From assembly GCF_016834655.1 (NCBI RefSeq), contig NZ_JAENHP010000002.1:855407-919406 (forward strand): a DNA stretch of 64,000 nt. Direction: 5' to 3'. A program made the translations under genes and the position numbers. Positions 9,484 to 18,019 of the stretch are shown here, piece after piece. Within the stretch, counting starts at the first letter, position 1. The number at the start of each line of letters is the position of its first letter. Under the pieces are notes generated by a model that was given only the letters and a program-made list of their open reading frames with translations, did not search any database and had not been told where the DNA came from. Origin of the DNA: Paractinoplanes ovalisporus (GTDB lineage Bacteria > Actinomycetota > Actinomycetes > Mycobacteriales > Micromonosporaceae).

Positions 9484-10847
9484 CTCAGCCTAGGGCCGTT
9501 TCCAGCTCGTGGAGGGCCGTCACGACCTCGACGGGCAGATCTCCCACGGTCGCCGCCTTGGCCACAGTCGACGGCGACAGGGGTGCGGTAGCCGTTCGGC
9601 GTGAGCCAGGCGTTGAGGTGCTCGAGCACGATCGCGGGCAGAACGTCATGCGCGGTGACGTCGCGCCGCTCACCGCCGAAACGCGCGGCTTGCGATTCGA
9701 TCGTGTCAGCGGCTTCCGGGGTCGCGGCCTCGACCGCCTCAGCGAGGTGACGCGCCATCACGTCGGGGTCGGCGCCGCTCGCGCCAGCACGGCCGGCCGC
9801 GATCACCATCCGGCTGCGGGTCGCCTTGACCAGGGCGAGGTTGTAGTTGGACCCGAGCCCGTCCGCGATCCCGGCCAGCTTCGAGGGCGTGCTGACCCGC
9901 TTGCCGCTGCGCTGCCCCCGGTCGATCCACACCACCGACTCGGGCGGCGCCTCGGTCAGCACCTCCGACGAGTGGGTGGCCAGGATGACCTGGGCGTCGC
10001 ATTCGTCGAGCAGGCGCACCAGCCGGCGCTGCAGATCGGGGTGCAGATAGACCTCGGGCTCGTCGAGCACGATCGTCGGCGCGTCCCGGGCCTGGTAGAT
10101 GTGCCAGAGCAACTGCAGCCAGATCTGCATGCCGTCGCCGGCCCAGGCGATCTCCTTGGGGACGCGACTGCGCCGTTCGCCGTAGAAGACGCCGAGCCGG
10201 TCCGCGGCCGCGTCCAGAATGACCTCCCGGAGTTCGATCTCGGGGATCCAGGGAGCGGCGAAGGCGAGGAAGTCCGGGAGCGTCCCCTCGTTCTTCATGA
10301 TGAGCAGGTGATTGCGGAAGTGGCGGCTCGTCAGGCGGGTGCCCATCTTCTGCAGCACGTAGGTGGTGTTCTTCAGGTCTTCGACCGGGTCCAGCGGGGT
10401 GACCACCGGGACGATGGTCGGGGGCGGGAAATACGCCGGGATCTGTTTGAGCCGGGGCTGCCACTCGTCGGCGTGGTCGAGCCAGAAGAAACCCTCGTGG
10501 TCGCTGTAGTCCTCGTCGCCGGGCCAGACGATGTGCACCCGGGCGCCGGTCGTCCAGGTCACCGTCACGCGTGTTCCCTCGCGGGAGAAGTCGTAATAGA
10601 CAGGGTCGACGCCGGCGGTCTCGGGACGGGGCAGGGCGTACGCCTTCACCGGGCGGCCCAGATCCCGGGCGGTCATCGTCGGGGCCTTGCGCCGGGCCGT
10701 GCGCAGGCATTTCCCGGCCAGCGCGACGGCCTCGACGATGGTTGACTTGCCGGCGCTGTTCGCGCCGACCAGGAAGGCGCTCGGCGCGAGCTTGACCTGG
10801 AAGTTCTCGAACCCGCGGTAACGCCTGAACTTCACACCCTCGATCAC
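9480..10847 (-). CDS. OLD-like AAA ATPase lacking Toprim core, probably frameshifted near its 3' end
   Basis: From GTG 10847 the protein starts VIEGVKFRRYRG, the typical RecF/OLD-family beginning, with Walker A GANSAGKST and Walker B TIVLDEPEVYLHPDL followed by ILATHSSEVL. In OLD-type nucleases a Toprim domain (EGxxD, DxD) follows after about 60 residues. Here no such motif is present and the sequence moves quickly to a C-terminal helical part (DVLPAIVLEHLNAWLT). After NGYRT near base 9575 the frame turns Arg/Gly-rich, while skipping one C in a four-C run gives PLSPSTVAKAATVGDLPVEV followed by a helix that ends at 9485. I read it as an ATPase that has lost its nuclease core and is decaying. 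Confidence 0.65.
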   Translation of the reverse strand: MIEGVKFRRYRGFENFQVKLAPSAFLVGANSAGKSTIVEAVALAGKCLRTARRKAPTMTARDLGRPVKAYALPRPETAGVDPVYYDFSREGTRVTVTWTTGARVHIVWPGDEDYSDHEGFFWLDHADEWQPRLKQIPAYFPPPTIVPVVTPLDPVEDLKNTTYVLQKMGTRLTSRHFRNHLLIMKNEGTLPDFLAFAAPWIPEIELREVILDAAADRLGVFYGERRSRVPKEIAWAGDGMQIWLQLLWHIYQARDAPTIVLDEPEVYLHPDLQRRLVRLLDECDAQVILATHSSEVLTEAPPESVVWIDRGQRSGKRVSTPSKLAGIADGLGSNYNLALVKATRSRMVIAAGRAGASGADPDVMARHLAEAVEAATPEAADTIESQAARFGGERRDVTAHDVLPAIVLEHLNAWLTPNGYRTPVAVDCGQGGDRGRSARRGRDGPPRAGNGPRLR

Positions 10848-10977
10848 CGTCCCAGCATCGCCGGCGGTCGTGCGCGCCGGGTGGCCGGGCCCGGGGATAC
10901 GGTGCCTGAGTGCTGGTCGGTGGTGGCGTGGCTCCTGTGGGTTCCGATGTGGCTGAGGTTCAACGGAGGGGGATCGC

Positions 10978-11547
10978 ATGGCGACGTTGATGGTGGACTA
11001 CATCATTTCGCTGGACGGCTATGGGGCCGGTGAGGGCTGGCCCGGCTTCTGGGGCATGGAAGGGCCGGAATATCTCGCCTGGCTGGAGGAGGAGGGCCGG
11101 CAGGAGGTCGTGCAGCTCATGGGCGCGACGACCTACCGGCTGATGGAGGGCTTCGCCGGTCAGGCCGACGACGCCGGGTCGCAGGCCCTCAACGCGGCTC
11201 GCAAAGTGGTGTTCTCGTCGACGATCACCGAGCCGTTGTCGTGGGCCAACTCCGAACTGGTCCGTGGGGACGCGGTCGACGTGGTGCGTGACATGAAGAA
11301 GAACGAGTCGCGGCCGCTGCGTACGCTCGGCAGCCTCAGTCTGAGCCGGTCGCTGATCGCGGCCGGGCTGGTGGACCGGTTCCGGGTCGTCGTGTTCCCG
11401 GTCATCACCGGGATCACCGGGCGCGAGCGCATCTTCGACGGCTATCCGGATCTCTCGCTCGAACTGGTCGCCAGTCGTACCTTCGACGGCCGGCTGCAAT
11501 TGCTCGAGTACGTTCCCACGGTGCTCGACGGCCCACCTGGCACATGA
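10978..11547 (+). CDS. RibD C-terminal/dihydrofolate-reductase-like protein
   Basis: This 189-residue protein has the DHFR/RibD-C fold pattern: VDYIISLDGYGAG at the start (substrate loop), LMGATTYRLM near residue 48, VVFSSTI near 80, and a central GSLSLSRSLIAAGLVD followed by VVVFPVITG (nucleotide-binding region). Actinobacteria carry many such reductases; they use NADPH or F420-type cofactors on undefined substrates. ATG 10978 follows GGAGGGGG. It runs divergently from the ATPase gene with about 130 bases between them. Confidence 0.85.
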   Translation: MATLMVDYIISLDGYGAGEGWPGFWGMEGPEYLAWLEEEGRQEVVQLMGATTYRLMEGFAGQADDAGSQALNAARKVVFSSTITEPLSWANSELVRGDAVDVVRDMKKNESRPLRTLGSLSLSRSLIAAGLVDRFRVVVFPVITGITGRERIFDGYPDLSLELVASRTFDGRLQLLEYVPTVLDGPPGT

Positions 11548-11610
11548 GCCAGGGCGACACCAGGGCGTTCGACCGGTGCCAAAACGCGCGGCGAGGCGCA
11601 GGGTGGAGGC

Positions 11611-12924
11611 ATGAGCAACGACTTCGACGTGATTGTGGTGGGTGGCGGGTCACCGGGGGAACACTGCGCGGGGGCCCTGGTCGAACACGGCCTACGGGTC
11701 GCGCTGGTCGAGCGGGAACTGGTGGGCGGCGAGTGTTCCTACTACGCGTGCATCCCGTCCAAGAGCCTGCTGCGGCCGGGCGAGGCCGTGCACGGCGCGC
11801 GGGAAGCGGCGGCCACGGCCGAGGTCGACGTCAAGGCGGCGCTGGCCTGGCGTGACTTCATGGTGTCGAACTATTCGGACGCGGGGCAGCAGAGGTGGCT
11901 CGACGACAACGGGATCACGCTGCTGCGGGGGAGCGGGAAACTCGCGGGTCCGGGCCGTGTCGACGTGAACGGTGTCGTGCACACCGCCGATCACGTGGTG
12001 CTCGCGACCGGGGCCGACCCGATCATCCCGGACATCCCGGGGCTGCGCGAGCTCGACGGGGTGTGGACCAATCGCGAGGCCACCGGCATGAAAGAGGTGC
12101 CCCGCCGTCTCCTCGTGCTCGGTGCCGGGCCCGTCGGGGTCGAGATGGCCCAGGCCGTAAGGCGTCTGGGTGGTGAAGCCGTTCTGACCGGGCGCGGTGA
12201 CCGTGTGCTGCCGCGGGAGGCGCCCCAACTCGGGCAGCAGCTCGGGGTCGCGTTGCGGCGCGACGGAGTGGAGCTGGTGCTCGGTCCGGGCGCGATCGCG
12301 GCCCGGCGCGACGGCGAGGACTATGTGCTCACCCTCGAGGGCGGGCGTGAGCTGCGCGGCGACCGGCTTCTCGTGGCGACGGGGCGGGCTCCCCGCGTAC
12401 GGGAAATCGGTCTGGAAACCGTGGGCGTGAAAGCCGGTGACCGTGGCATTCCGGTTGATTCGAGGCTGCGGGCGGCCGACCGGCTGTGGGTCGTGGGCGA
12501 CGCGACCGGGCTGTGGATGCTGACGCACGTGGGCAAATATCAGGGCGAGGTCGTCGCCGACAACATCGCGGGGCTCGATCGCCAGGCCGATTACCGGGCG
12601 GTGCCGCGGGTCGTGTTCACCGATCCGCAGGCGGCGGCGGTCGGCGACATCGAGGCGCCGGTGAGCATGACGGTCGACCTGTCCGGCGTGGCCAAGACCG
12701 CGACCTACACCCACGCGTACGCGGAATCGCCGGGTTTCCTCACGCTGCTCAGTGACGGTGAGGTGCTGGTGGGGGCCTACGCGCTGGGGCCGGAGGCCGG
12801 GGAATGGTTGCAGCAGGCCACTTTGGCGATCCGCGCGCGCGTTCCGATCGAGGTGCTGCGCGACACCATCCAGCCGTTCCCGACGTTCTCCGAGATCTTC
12901 GTGGCGGCGCTCAAGAGGCTGTGA
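11611..12924 (+). CDS. Class I pyridine nucleotide-disulfide oxidoreductase
   Basis: The 437-residue flavoprotein has an FAD-binding start ([19 protein letters not shown]), the redox pair in [15 protein letters not shown] (Cys-X4-Cys), an NAD(P) Rossmann motif [17 protein letters not shown], and the FAD-closing [13 protein letters not shown]. This is the architecture of dihydrolipoamide dehydrogenase and mercuric reductase. The usual C-terminal His-Glu pair is altered: the end reads IQPFPTFSE, so the catalytic His that would come from the partner subunit is not evident. It is therefore a related oxidoreductase of unknown substrate rather than a classical Lpd. The start follows GGTGGAGGC. The 3' end overlaps the convergent gene by 14 bases. 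Confidence 0.85.
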   Translation: MSNDFDVIVVGGGSPGEHCAGALVEHGLRVALVERELVGGECSYYACIPSKSLLRPGEAVHGAREAAATAEVDVKAALAWRDFMVSNYSDAGQQRWLDDNGITLLRGSGKLAGPGRVDVNGVVHTADHVVLATGADPIIPDIPGLRELDGVWTNREATGMKEVPRRLLVLGAGPVGVEMAQAVRRLGGEAVLTGRGDRVLPREAPQLGQQLGVALRRDGVELVLGPGAIAARRDGEDYVLTLEGGRELRGDRLLVATGRAPRVREIGLETVGVKAGDRGIPVDSRLRAADRLWVVGDATGLWMLTHVGKYQGEVVADNIAGLDRQADYRAVPRVVFTDPQAAAVGDIEAPVSMTVDLSGVAKTATYTHAYAESPGFLTLLSDGEVLVGAYALGPEAGEWLQQATLAIRARVPIEVLRDTIQPFPTFSEIFVAALKRL

Positions 12925-13273
12925 TGCCGGCCTTCGCGTCCAGTTCCTGGAGCAGGTCGTGGGCGGCGAGCTCGATGTCCTTGTGCCGCCACTCGGAGGC
13001 GCGGTAGACGCAGGCGATCAGCCCGGTGCGGTGCAGGCGGCGCAGGTCGCCGTAGACGAACGCGTACCGGGCCTTGGTCTCGTCGGCGGCGCCGTCGGTG
13101 AGGCCGAGGTGCCAGTCGGCGTAATCGTCCCAGGAATGCTTGTCGAGGAACGCGTTCTCGGCGTCGGCGCGGGGTTGCACGCTGCCCCAGTCGCTGTCCA
13201 GCACGTACTGCTTGGACTCGATGAGCTGGCGCGCCCGGCGTACGGCGGATGGGTTGACCTCGTACTTGGCCAT
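12911..13273 (-). CDS. Conserved hypothetical protein, 120 residues
   Basis: This is a soluble, mostly helical protein starting [18 protein letters not shown] with a Trp-rich middle ([11 protein letters not shown]) and a helical end. It has no signal, membrane segment or recognisable catalytic motif. The composition is normal for coding sequence and the start ATG is well placed. I do not recognise a function. It converges on the oxidoreductase gene with a 14-bp overlap. Confidence 0.75.
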   Translation of the reverse strand: MAKYEVNPSAVRRARQLIESKQYVLDSDWGSVQPRADAENAFLDKHSWDDYADWHLGLTDGAADETKARYAFVYGDLRRLHRTGLIACVYRASEWRHKDIELAAHDLLQELDAKAGITAS

Positions 13274-13316
13274 GTTCCCCTTCTACCCCGCCGGGCGCGC
13301 CTCTCACCCTTTCCGG

Positions 13317-13811
13317 CTATTCGTTGATCGCCGTGGCCACGATGGTGGCCCGGCCGAGGATGTGGCCGGCCATCGTGAAGCCGAGGATCGCCGGGGTGGC
13401 GTCCGCGGGCACGCCGATGTCCTCGACGTCGAGCGCGTGCACGGTGATGAAGTAGCGGTGCTCGCCGTGGCCGGCCGGCGGGGCGGCCCCGACGAACTGG
13501 GCCAGCCGGGCGTCGTTGGGGATTGTGTAAGCCGGGGCCGGGAGGGTGTCGACGCCCTCGGGCAGTGAGGTGACGGTGGCCGGGATGTTGGCGACCGCCC
13601 AGTGCCAGAAACCGGAGCCGGTGGGGGCGTCCGGGTCGTAGACCGTCACGGCGTAGCTCTTCGTGCCCTCCGGGGCGCCGTTCCAGCTGAGCTGGGGTGA
13701 CCTGTCCTGTCCGGAGCGCTGGGCGTCGGGCAGGGGCCCGCCGTCCTTCACCGATGTGCTGGTGACGGTGAAGGCAGGGACCTCGGGCAGGCGTGCGAAC
13801 GGGTTGTTCAT
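13317..13811 (-). CDS. YbhB/YbcL-type PEBP family protein
   Basis: This 164-residue protein belongs to the phosphatidylethanolamine-binding/Raf-kinase-inhibitor-like family. It shows the bacterial PEBP hallmarks SPQLSWNGAPEGTKSYAVTV, DPDAPTGSGFWHWAVANIP and GEHRYFITVHALD, which form the anion-binding pocket. There is no signal peptide, so it is cytosolic. The exact role of bacterial PEBPs is unknown. It is divergent from the GntR gene, with a perfect AT-rich palindrome between them that may control both. Confidence 0.9.
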   Translation of the reverse strand: MNNPFARLPEVPAFTVTSTSVKDGGPLPDAQRSGQDRSPQLSWNGAPEGTKSYAVTVYDPDAPTGSGFWHWAVANIPATVTSLPEGVDTLPAPAYTIPNDARLAQFVGAAPPAGHGEHRYFITVHALDVEDIGVPADATPAILGFTMAGHILGRATIVATAINE

Positions 13812-13870
13812 GGTTTTGCTCCCTGGTTAACGCTTGGACTGTCTCGTTCTCTCCGTCGATTAACTTACAT

Positions 13871-13882
13871 ATAATCGATTAT
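13871..13882. promoter_or_regulatory. Perfect 12-bp palindrome, candidate GntR operator
   Basis: The sequence ATAATCGATTAT is fully self-complementary and A/T-rich in a very GC-rich neighbourhood. It sits 10 bases before the GntR start and 59 bases before the divergent PEBP start, the classical place for an autoregulatory operator. The assignment to the adjacent GntR protein is inference. Confidence 0.5.
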
Positions 13883-13892
13883 CTGCGGTAGG

Positions 13893-14543
13893 GTGATCAG
13901 CGTGACACCGTCCGAGAAGGTCTACGCGTCGCTGCGGTCGGCGGTGCTGCGGGGCGAGTTCGCGCCGCGGCAGGCGCTGAAGCCGCAGGAGCTCGCCACG
14001 CGGCACGGGGTGAGCCTGGCCGTGGCCCGCGAGGCGTTGCTGCGCCTGGTCGGGGAGGGGCTGGCCGACCGTCTGCCCAACCGGGGTTTCGCCGTTCCCG
14101 CCACCGGCGCCGAACGCTGGCAGCAGATCGCCGAGACCCGCTCGATCCTCGAGCCGGCCGCGTTGCGCCTGGCCATCGACCGGGGCGACCTGGAGTGGGA
14201 GGCCGCGGTGCGGGCGGCCCACCACCGTCTGGCCGGCACGCCCCACTTCGACCGCGAGGGCGACACCCACCTGAGCGACGCGTGGTCCGAGGCGCACCGC
14301 CTCTTCCACCGGACGCTGCTCTCGGCCTGCGGCAACACGATCCTGCTGGAGACTTTCGACCGTTTGTGGACGGCCGGCGAGCTGGCGCGTCGCTGGTCGG
14401 TGCTGGGCGACCCGTCCCGCGACGCCGCGGCCGAGCACCAGGCCCTGGAGGATGCGGCGCTGTCCCGCGACCCCGACCGGGCGGCCGATTTGTTGCGCCG
14501 CCACGTGTTGCGGACGGCCGAGGGCGTACGGGCCTTGTCTTAG
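13893..14543 (+). CDS. GntR/FadR-type (FCD domain) transcriptional regulator
   Basis: The protein has 216 residues. The N-terminal winged helix reads SEKVYASLRSAVLRGEFAP and ATRHGVSLAVAREALLRLV, with the wing LADRLPNRGFAVP. The remainder is an all-helical FCD effector domain, including the metal-site style segments EPAALRLAI and LFHRTLLSACGN. Two GTG starts are possible (13893 and 13902). It is divergent from the PEBP gene across a palindrome and probably represses its own promoter; the ligand is unknown, although FCD proteins usually sense small carboxylates. Confidence 0.9.
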   Translation: MISVTPSEKVYASLRSAVLRGEFAPRQALKPQELATRHGVSLAVAREALLRLVGEGLADRLPNRGFAVPATGAERWQQIAETRSILEPAALRLAIDRGDLEWEAAVRAAHHRLAGTPHFDREGDTHLSDAWSEAHRLFHRTLLSACGNTILLETFDRLWTAGELARRWSVLGDPSRDAAAEHQALEDAALSRDPDRAADLLRRHVLRTAEGVRALS

Positions 14544-14668
14544 CCTTCCGCGGCGCCGACCGTTCGCGCGTCGGCGTCTCGGTCGCCCGCCCGCGTTGTC
14601 CTGCGCCGCATGGCCCCAACCCCTGCTGCATCGCCGCGCCGTCTCTTCCGCGTCGCCCCGCGCCCTCC

Positions 14669-14758
14669 CACGCCGCGTTGTCCCACGCCGCGTTGTCCCA
14701 CGCCGCGTTGTCCCACGCCGCGTTGTCCTGCGCCGCGTTGTCCTGCGCCGCGTTGTCC
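14669..14758 (+). repeat. 15-bp tandem repeat, 6 copies
   Basis: Four copies of cacgccgcgttgtcc are followed by two copies with tg in place of ca, then a degenerate partial copy. The unit is a multiple of three but is not inside a plausible gene. Confidence 0.95.
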
Positions 14759-15205
14759 TGCGCCGCGTCGCGCAGTCCCGCTGCGCCGTGTGCTTCCGTG
14801 CCTCCCGCCCCGCGTGGTCCTGCGTCGCATGGCCCCATCCCGTGCCGCATCGCCCCCGCGTCGTCGTGCCGTCCCTTCCCGCGTCGCTCCGCGCCCTCGG
14901 ACACCGCGTTGTCGTGCGCCGCATGGCCCCATCCGGTGCCGCATCGCCCCTGCTGCACCGCCCGCAGTCCCTGCCCGCGTCGCCCCGTGCCCTCCGGCGC
15001 CGCGTCACCCCAGTCCCGCTCCGCCGTGTCCGCCTGCGCCATGCCGTGCCGAGCTGCGTCGTCTTGCGCGCTCCCCGTATCGCACTGCTCCTGCGCCGCT
15101 CAGTCCAGGCGTCCTCTCGTGCCGCCTCCGCGCTGGCCCGCTCCGCCCTGCGCGCTCCCGCCCCCTGTGCTCTCCCGATTCACCCGCATTGCCGTCCAGG
15201 ATTGA

Positions 15206-15228
15206 GCATTCCTAGCCTCCTAGGATGC
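15206..15228. terminator. Hairpin with bulge, possible terminator
   Basis: GCATTCCTAG and CTAGGATGC can pair around a CCTC loop with a single bulged T. No U-run follows, so it could be an intrinsic stop of weak type or simply a palindrome at the edge of the repeat region. Confidence 0.3.
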
Positions 15229-15231
15229 CCA

Positions 15232-15600
15232 AGGGGGTGTGCAGTGCGCCGAACTGTCGCCCACGGCACGCGGCACCGGTGGCGACGCAGGCGGCGCGGG
15301 TCAGCTCTTCGGAAGTCATGGCTTTCGGATCCGGGTGCCGAGGGGCAGGAGCTCGTGAACCACCACAGCTGACCTCTGGGCACACGCGGCACCCGTAGGC
15401 GATACGGGCGGTGCGGATCGGCACGTCGGATTCATGGCATTCCGGATCTGGGTGCTGAGAGGCGGGCGCTCGTGAACCACCACGGCCGACGCTCTGGACA
15501 CGCGCCGCACCGGTGGGCGAGGCAGGCGGCGCGGGTCGGCTCTTCGGAAGTCGTGGCCTCGCGGATCCGGGTGGCGGTGGCGGGCCGGCCGCGTTCGGCG
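15232..15600. repeat. Imperfect ~117-bp tandem repeat, about 3 copies
   Basis: Anchor words recur at fixed distance: gctcgtgaaccaccac at 15351 and 15468 (117 bp apart), and the cggatccgggtg-like word at 15326, 15443 and 15562 (117 and 119 bp apart). Copies differ at about one base in five and share no common reading frame, so the region is probably noncoding. It ends just before the histidine kinase gene. Confidence 0.8.
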
Positions 15601-15705
15601 GGTTCGCTCCCGCACTGCACCGGGCGGGATCCGCAGTCATCCGGGGCGGGTGCCGATTTATGCCCTGTCCGGAAGTGGTCATCGCAGGCGGGGGGAAGAA
15701 GAGCA

Positions 15706-16860
15706 GTGGGGTCGTCGATCATCGAGCCGCGGCACGTTGCGGCGGGGAGTTACCGCGCCGCGGTGGCGGATGTTCCGGACGTGCTCGAGCTCGTCGCGGA
15801 CGTGTGCCAGGCACCGATGGTCGCCCTCAAGGTGGCCGACGAGGCGCACGCCCACTTCGCGGCGACGCTCGGCATGCCCATGGCAGTCGACGTGCCCAAG
15901 TCGCGGTCGCTGTGCGACATCGTGGCCGGGCGGAACGACGCCATGGTGGTCGACGACGCGCCGCACGATCCCCGGCTGGCCGACCACCCGCTGGTCTCGG
16001 GTTCCGCGCACGTCAACTTCATCGCCGCGGCCCCGCTGCGGCACGACGGGCACATCGTGGGCGCGTTGTGTGTCTTCGACAACGGCCGGCGGGCCATCGA
16101 CGCCGACACCACGCGCCGCTACCTGGAGCGGCTCGCCCGGCGCGTCGACGCCGAGACGGGTCTGCGGCACCTGCTGGACAACCGTTCTCCGCTCGCGCTC
16201 GCCGGTCAGGAGGACCTGCTCGCCACGGTTTCGCACGAGTTCCGTACGCCGTTGTCCGCCATCCAGGGCTACGTCGAGTTGCTCAACGGCGTTCCCGGCG
16301 CGGTCCCGCCCGCGTTCGCCCGTCAGCTCGACGCGATCAGCCGTAACGCCGGCCGCCTCTGCCGCACCGTCGACACCCTGCTGCGGGCCGCGCACCAGCA
16401 CAACCATGAGCCCGTCGGCGACCGCCGTACCGTCGATCTGGCCTGTGTCACCGCCTCGGTGGCCGCGGCGCTGGGTCCCGCCGCCTCGCGCATCGTGCTC
16501 ACCAGCCCGGGACAACCGGTTCCCGTGTACGGGGACCCGCAGCTGCTCGAGGTAGCCATCGGTCACCTGCTGAGCAACGCCCTCGGTTACAGCCCGTCCG
16601 ACCAGCCGGTGCTGGTCTCCGTCACCGGCGGCCCCTGTCCCGGGCTCGAGATCCGTGACTACGGCCCCGGTCTGGCCGATCACGAGCTGAGCCTGCTCGG
16701 CACGCCGTTCTTCCGCGGCGCCGACGCCCGGCTGGCCGAGGCGCCCGGCATGGGCCTGGGCCTGGCCGTGACCCGCGACATCATCCGGGCCCAGGGCGCC
16801 GAACTGCACTTCACGAGCCCCGCCGGCGGCGGCCTGGCGGCACACGTCGTCTTCGGCTGA
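15706..16860 (+). CDS. GAF-domain sensor histidine kinase
   Basis: From GTG 15706, placed six bases after GGGGGAAGAAG, the protein has 384 residues. Residues about 20-150 form a GAF-like sensor (LCDIVAGRNDAMVVDDAP, FIAAAPLRHDGHIVGALCVF). The H-box ATVSHEFRTPLSAIQGY lies near residue 176. The ATPase domain has the N-box LLSNALGYSPSD, G1 DYGPGL and G2 GMGLGLAV. No membrane segment is present, so it is a cytosolic kinase. No response regulator lies beside it, so the partner is encoded elsewhere. A longer frame opens upstream but runs through the repeat region and is unlikely to be used. Confidence 0.88.
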   Translation: MGSSIIEPRHVAAGSYRAAVADVPDVLELVADVCQAPMVALKVADEAHAHFAATLGMPMAVDVPKSRSLCDIVAGRNDAMVVDDAPHDPRLADHPLVSGSAHVNFIAAAPLRHDGHIVGALCVFDNGRRAIDADTTRRYLERLARRVDAETGLRHLLDNRSPLALAGQEDLLATVSHEFRTPLSAIQGYVELLNGVPGAVPPAFARQLDAISRNAGRLCRTVDTLLRAAHQHNHEPVGDRRTVDLACVTASVAAALGPAASRIVLTSPGQPVPVYGDPQLLEVAIGHLLSNALGYSPSDQPVLVSVTGGPCPGLEIRDYGPGLADHELSLLGTPFFRGADARLAEAPGMGLGLAVTRDIIRAQGAELHFTSPAGGGLAAHVVFG

Positions 16861-16899
16861 CGGCGTTTTCGCCCACCGGCCGCGGGGCATCCGAGTCGT

Positions 16900-17256
16900 A
16901 TGTTCCCAGCTGAGAATCTGCGCGACTGGCGCGGCGAGAAGGTCATCGACCCCGAAGGCGACAAGATCGGTGACTTGGAGGCGGTGTACGTGGACACCGC
17001 AACCGACGAGCCCGCTTTCGCGACCGTCCGGGTCGGCTTCATCGGCAGGCACCGCTTGGCGTTCGTGCCGCTGAGCGGAGCCACCGTACGCCCCGACGCC
17101 GTACGGGTCCGCTACGACAAGAAACTGGTAGGCGCCGCCCCCACCATCGAGCTGGACGGCGAACTGGCCGCAGCCGACGAGGCCGGAATCTTCGCCCACT
17201 ACAGCCTGCCCTACCAGACCGGCACCGCCGGCGAGCGCCGCCTCGCCCGCCGCTAG
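16900..17256 (+). CDS. PRC-barrel domain protein
   Basis: This 118-residue protein begins with a PRC-barrel (RGEKVIDPEGDKIGDLEAVY, followed by PAFATVRVGFIGRHRLAFVP), a small beta-barrel found in ribosome maturation and photosynthetic reaction-centre subunits and in many actinobacterial stress proteins. The C-terminal 40 residues are a short helical tail. It lies 39 bases downstream of the kinase in the same direction. The specific role is unknown. Confidence 0.8.
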   Translation: MFPAENLRDWRGEKVIDPEGDKIGDLEAVYVDTATDEPAFATVRVGFIGRHRLAFVPLSGATVRPDAVRVRYDKKLVGAAPTIELDGELAAADEAGIFAHYSLPYQTGTAGERRLARR

Positions 17257-17305
17257 CGCTCGCCAGCGGTCGTCGCTTCGCCCGCCGCCGGCGCTCGCGC
17301 GCGAG

Positions 17306-17475
17306 CGTCGCTTGGCCGGTCGCTGGCACTCGCACGTGGGCGTCGCCTGGTCCGTGGGTTGTAAGGCACGCGGCGTCGCTTGGCCGGTCGCTGGCTCTCG
17401 CACGTGGGCGTCGCCTGGTCCGTGGGTTGTAAGGCACGCGGCGTTGCTTGGCCCGTGACTCGCGGCCGTCGCTGC
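17306..17475. repeat. 68-bp tandem repeat, about 2.5 copies
   Basis: A unit starting cgtcgcttggccggtcgctg at 17306 recurs almost unchanged at 17374, and a diverged partial copy starts at 17442. The array fills most of the 358-base gap between the PRC-barrel and lipoprotein genes; nothing else is seen there. Confidence 0.92.
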
Positions 17476-17614
17476 CGTTGGCTGGCGGCGTCGTCTGGCC
17501 CGCCGTTGGGCACTCGGGCGCAAGCGCTGTCTGGCCCGTCGCCTGGTACCCGCCGGTAAGCGCTGCCTTGCTCGCCGCTAGGCAGCCCGCCTGAGATCCG
17601 GGAGAATTCGCCCC

Positions 17615-17890
17615 ATGAGTCTGCGTCGTCCCGTTGCCCTGGCGTTGGCCGCCACAAGCGTCGCCATGCTCCTGGCCGGCTGCATCCAGGACGCCATCTG
17701 CGGTTCCGACGACTACCCGGTCCTGCAGACAGGCGGCACCGGCCGGCAGTGCGTGCCGAGCGACCAGGATCCGCCCGCCGGTTTCTCCCGCTTCCCCGAG
17801 GGCCAGGAGCCCAAGCACGTCGACGACGAGTGGGACGTCTACTGGCGCACCCACACGGTCGACCAGTCCGGCAAGACCATCAGCGCCTGA
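17615..17890 (+). CDS. Small SCO0607-type lipoprotein
   Basis: A 91-residue protein with a basic N-terminus, a hydrophobic core and the lipobox LLAGC (Cys near residue 23). The mature part has further cysteines (AICGSDDYPV, GRQCVPSDQDPP) and ends with the conserved block DDEWDVYWRTHTVD. This pattern matches a family of small actinobacterial lipoproteins known by the Streptomyces example SCO0607. It would be anchored on the outer face of the membrane. Function is unknown. Confidence 0.8.
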   Translation: MSLRRPVALALAATSVAMLLAGCIQDAICGSDDYPVLQTGGTGRQCVPSDQDPPAGFSRFPEGQEPKHVDDEWDVYWRTHTVDQSGKTISA

Positions 17891-18019
17891 CAAGCCTCGT
17901 GCACTGAAACCCGCCGGCATTAAGTCGCCGACGCACTCAATCGCCGACCAAATCCGACCGGGCAGCACATTCGAGGATCCGCCCGCACTGGAGCACCCGT
18001 CCCGGGTCGACGGCCGGTG

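Larger units (their letters stand above)
14544..15230. repeat. Gene-free low-complexity GC-rich region with interspersed repeats
   Basis: About 690 bases without a convincing gene. Open frames exist on both strands, but all give proline/arginine/cysteine-rich strings typical of shadow translation. Recurrent words such as cgccgcatggcccc (three variants) and a 15-bp array (14669-14758) make up much of it. It appears to be expanded intergenic DNA downstream of the GntR gene. Confidence 0.7.

Noticed and set aside
10848..10979. Longer N-terminus of the OLD-like ATPase
   Set aside because: The added residues are Pro/His/Arg-rich and overlap the start of the divergent reductase gene; the family start is at 10847.
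14195..15372. Several Pro/Arg/Cys-rich frames on both strands
   Set aside because: All depend on tandem repeats, have no ribosome binding sites and show no mixed composition.
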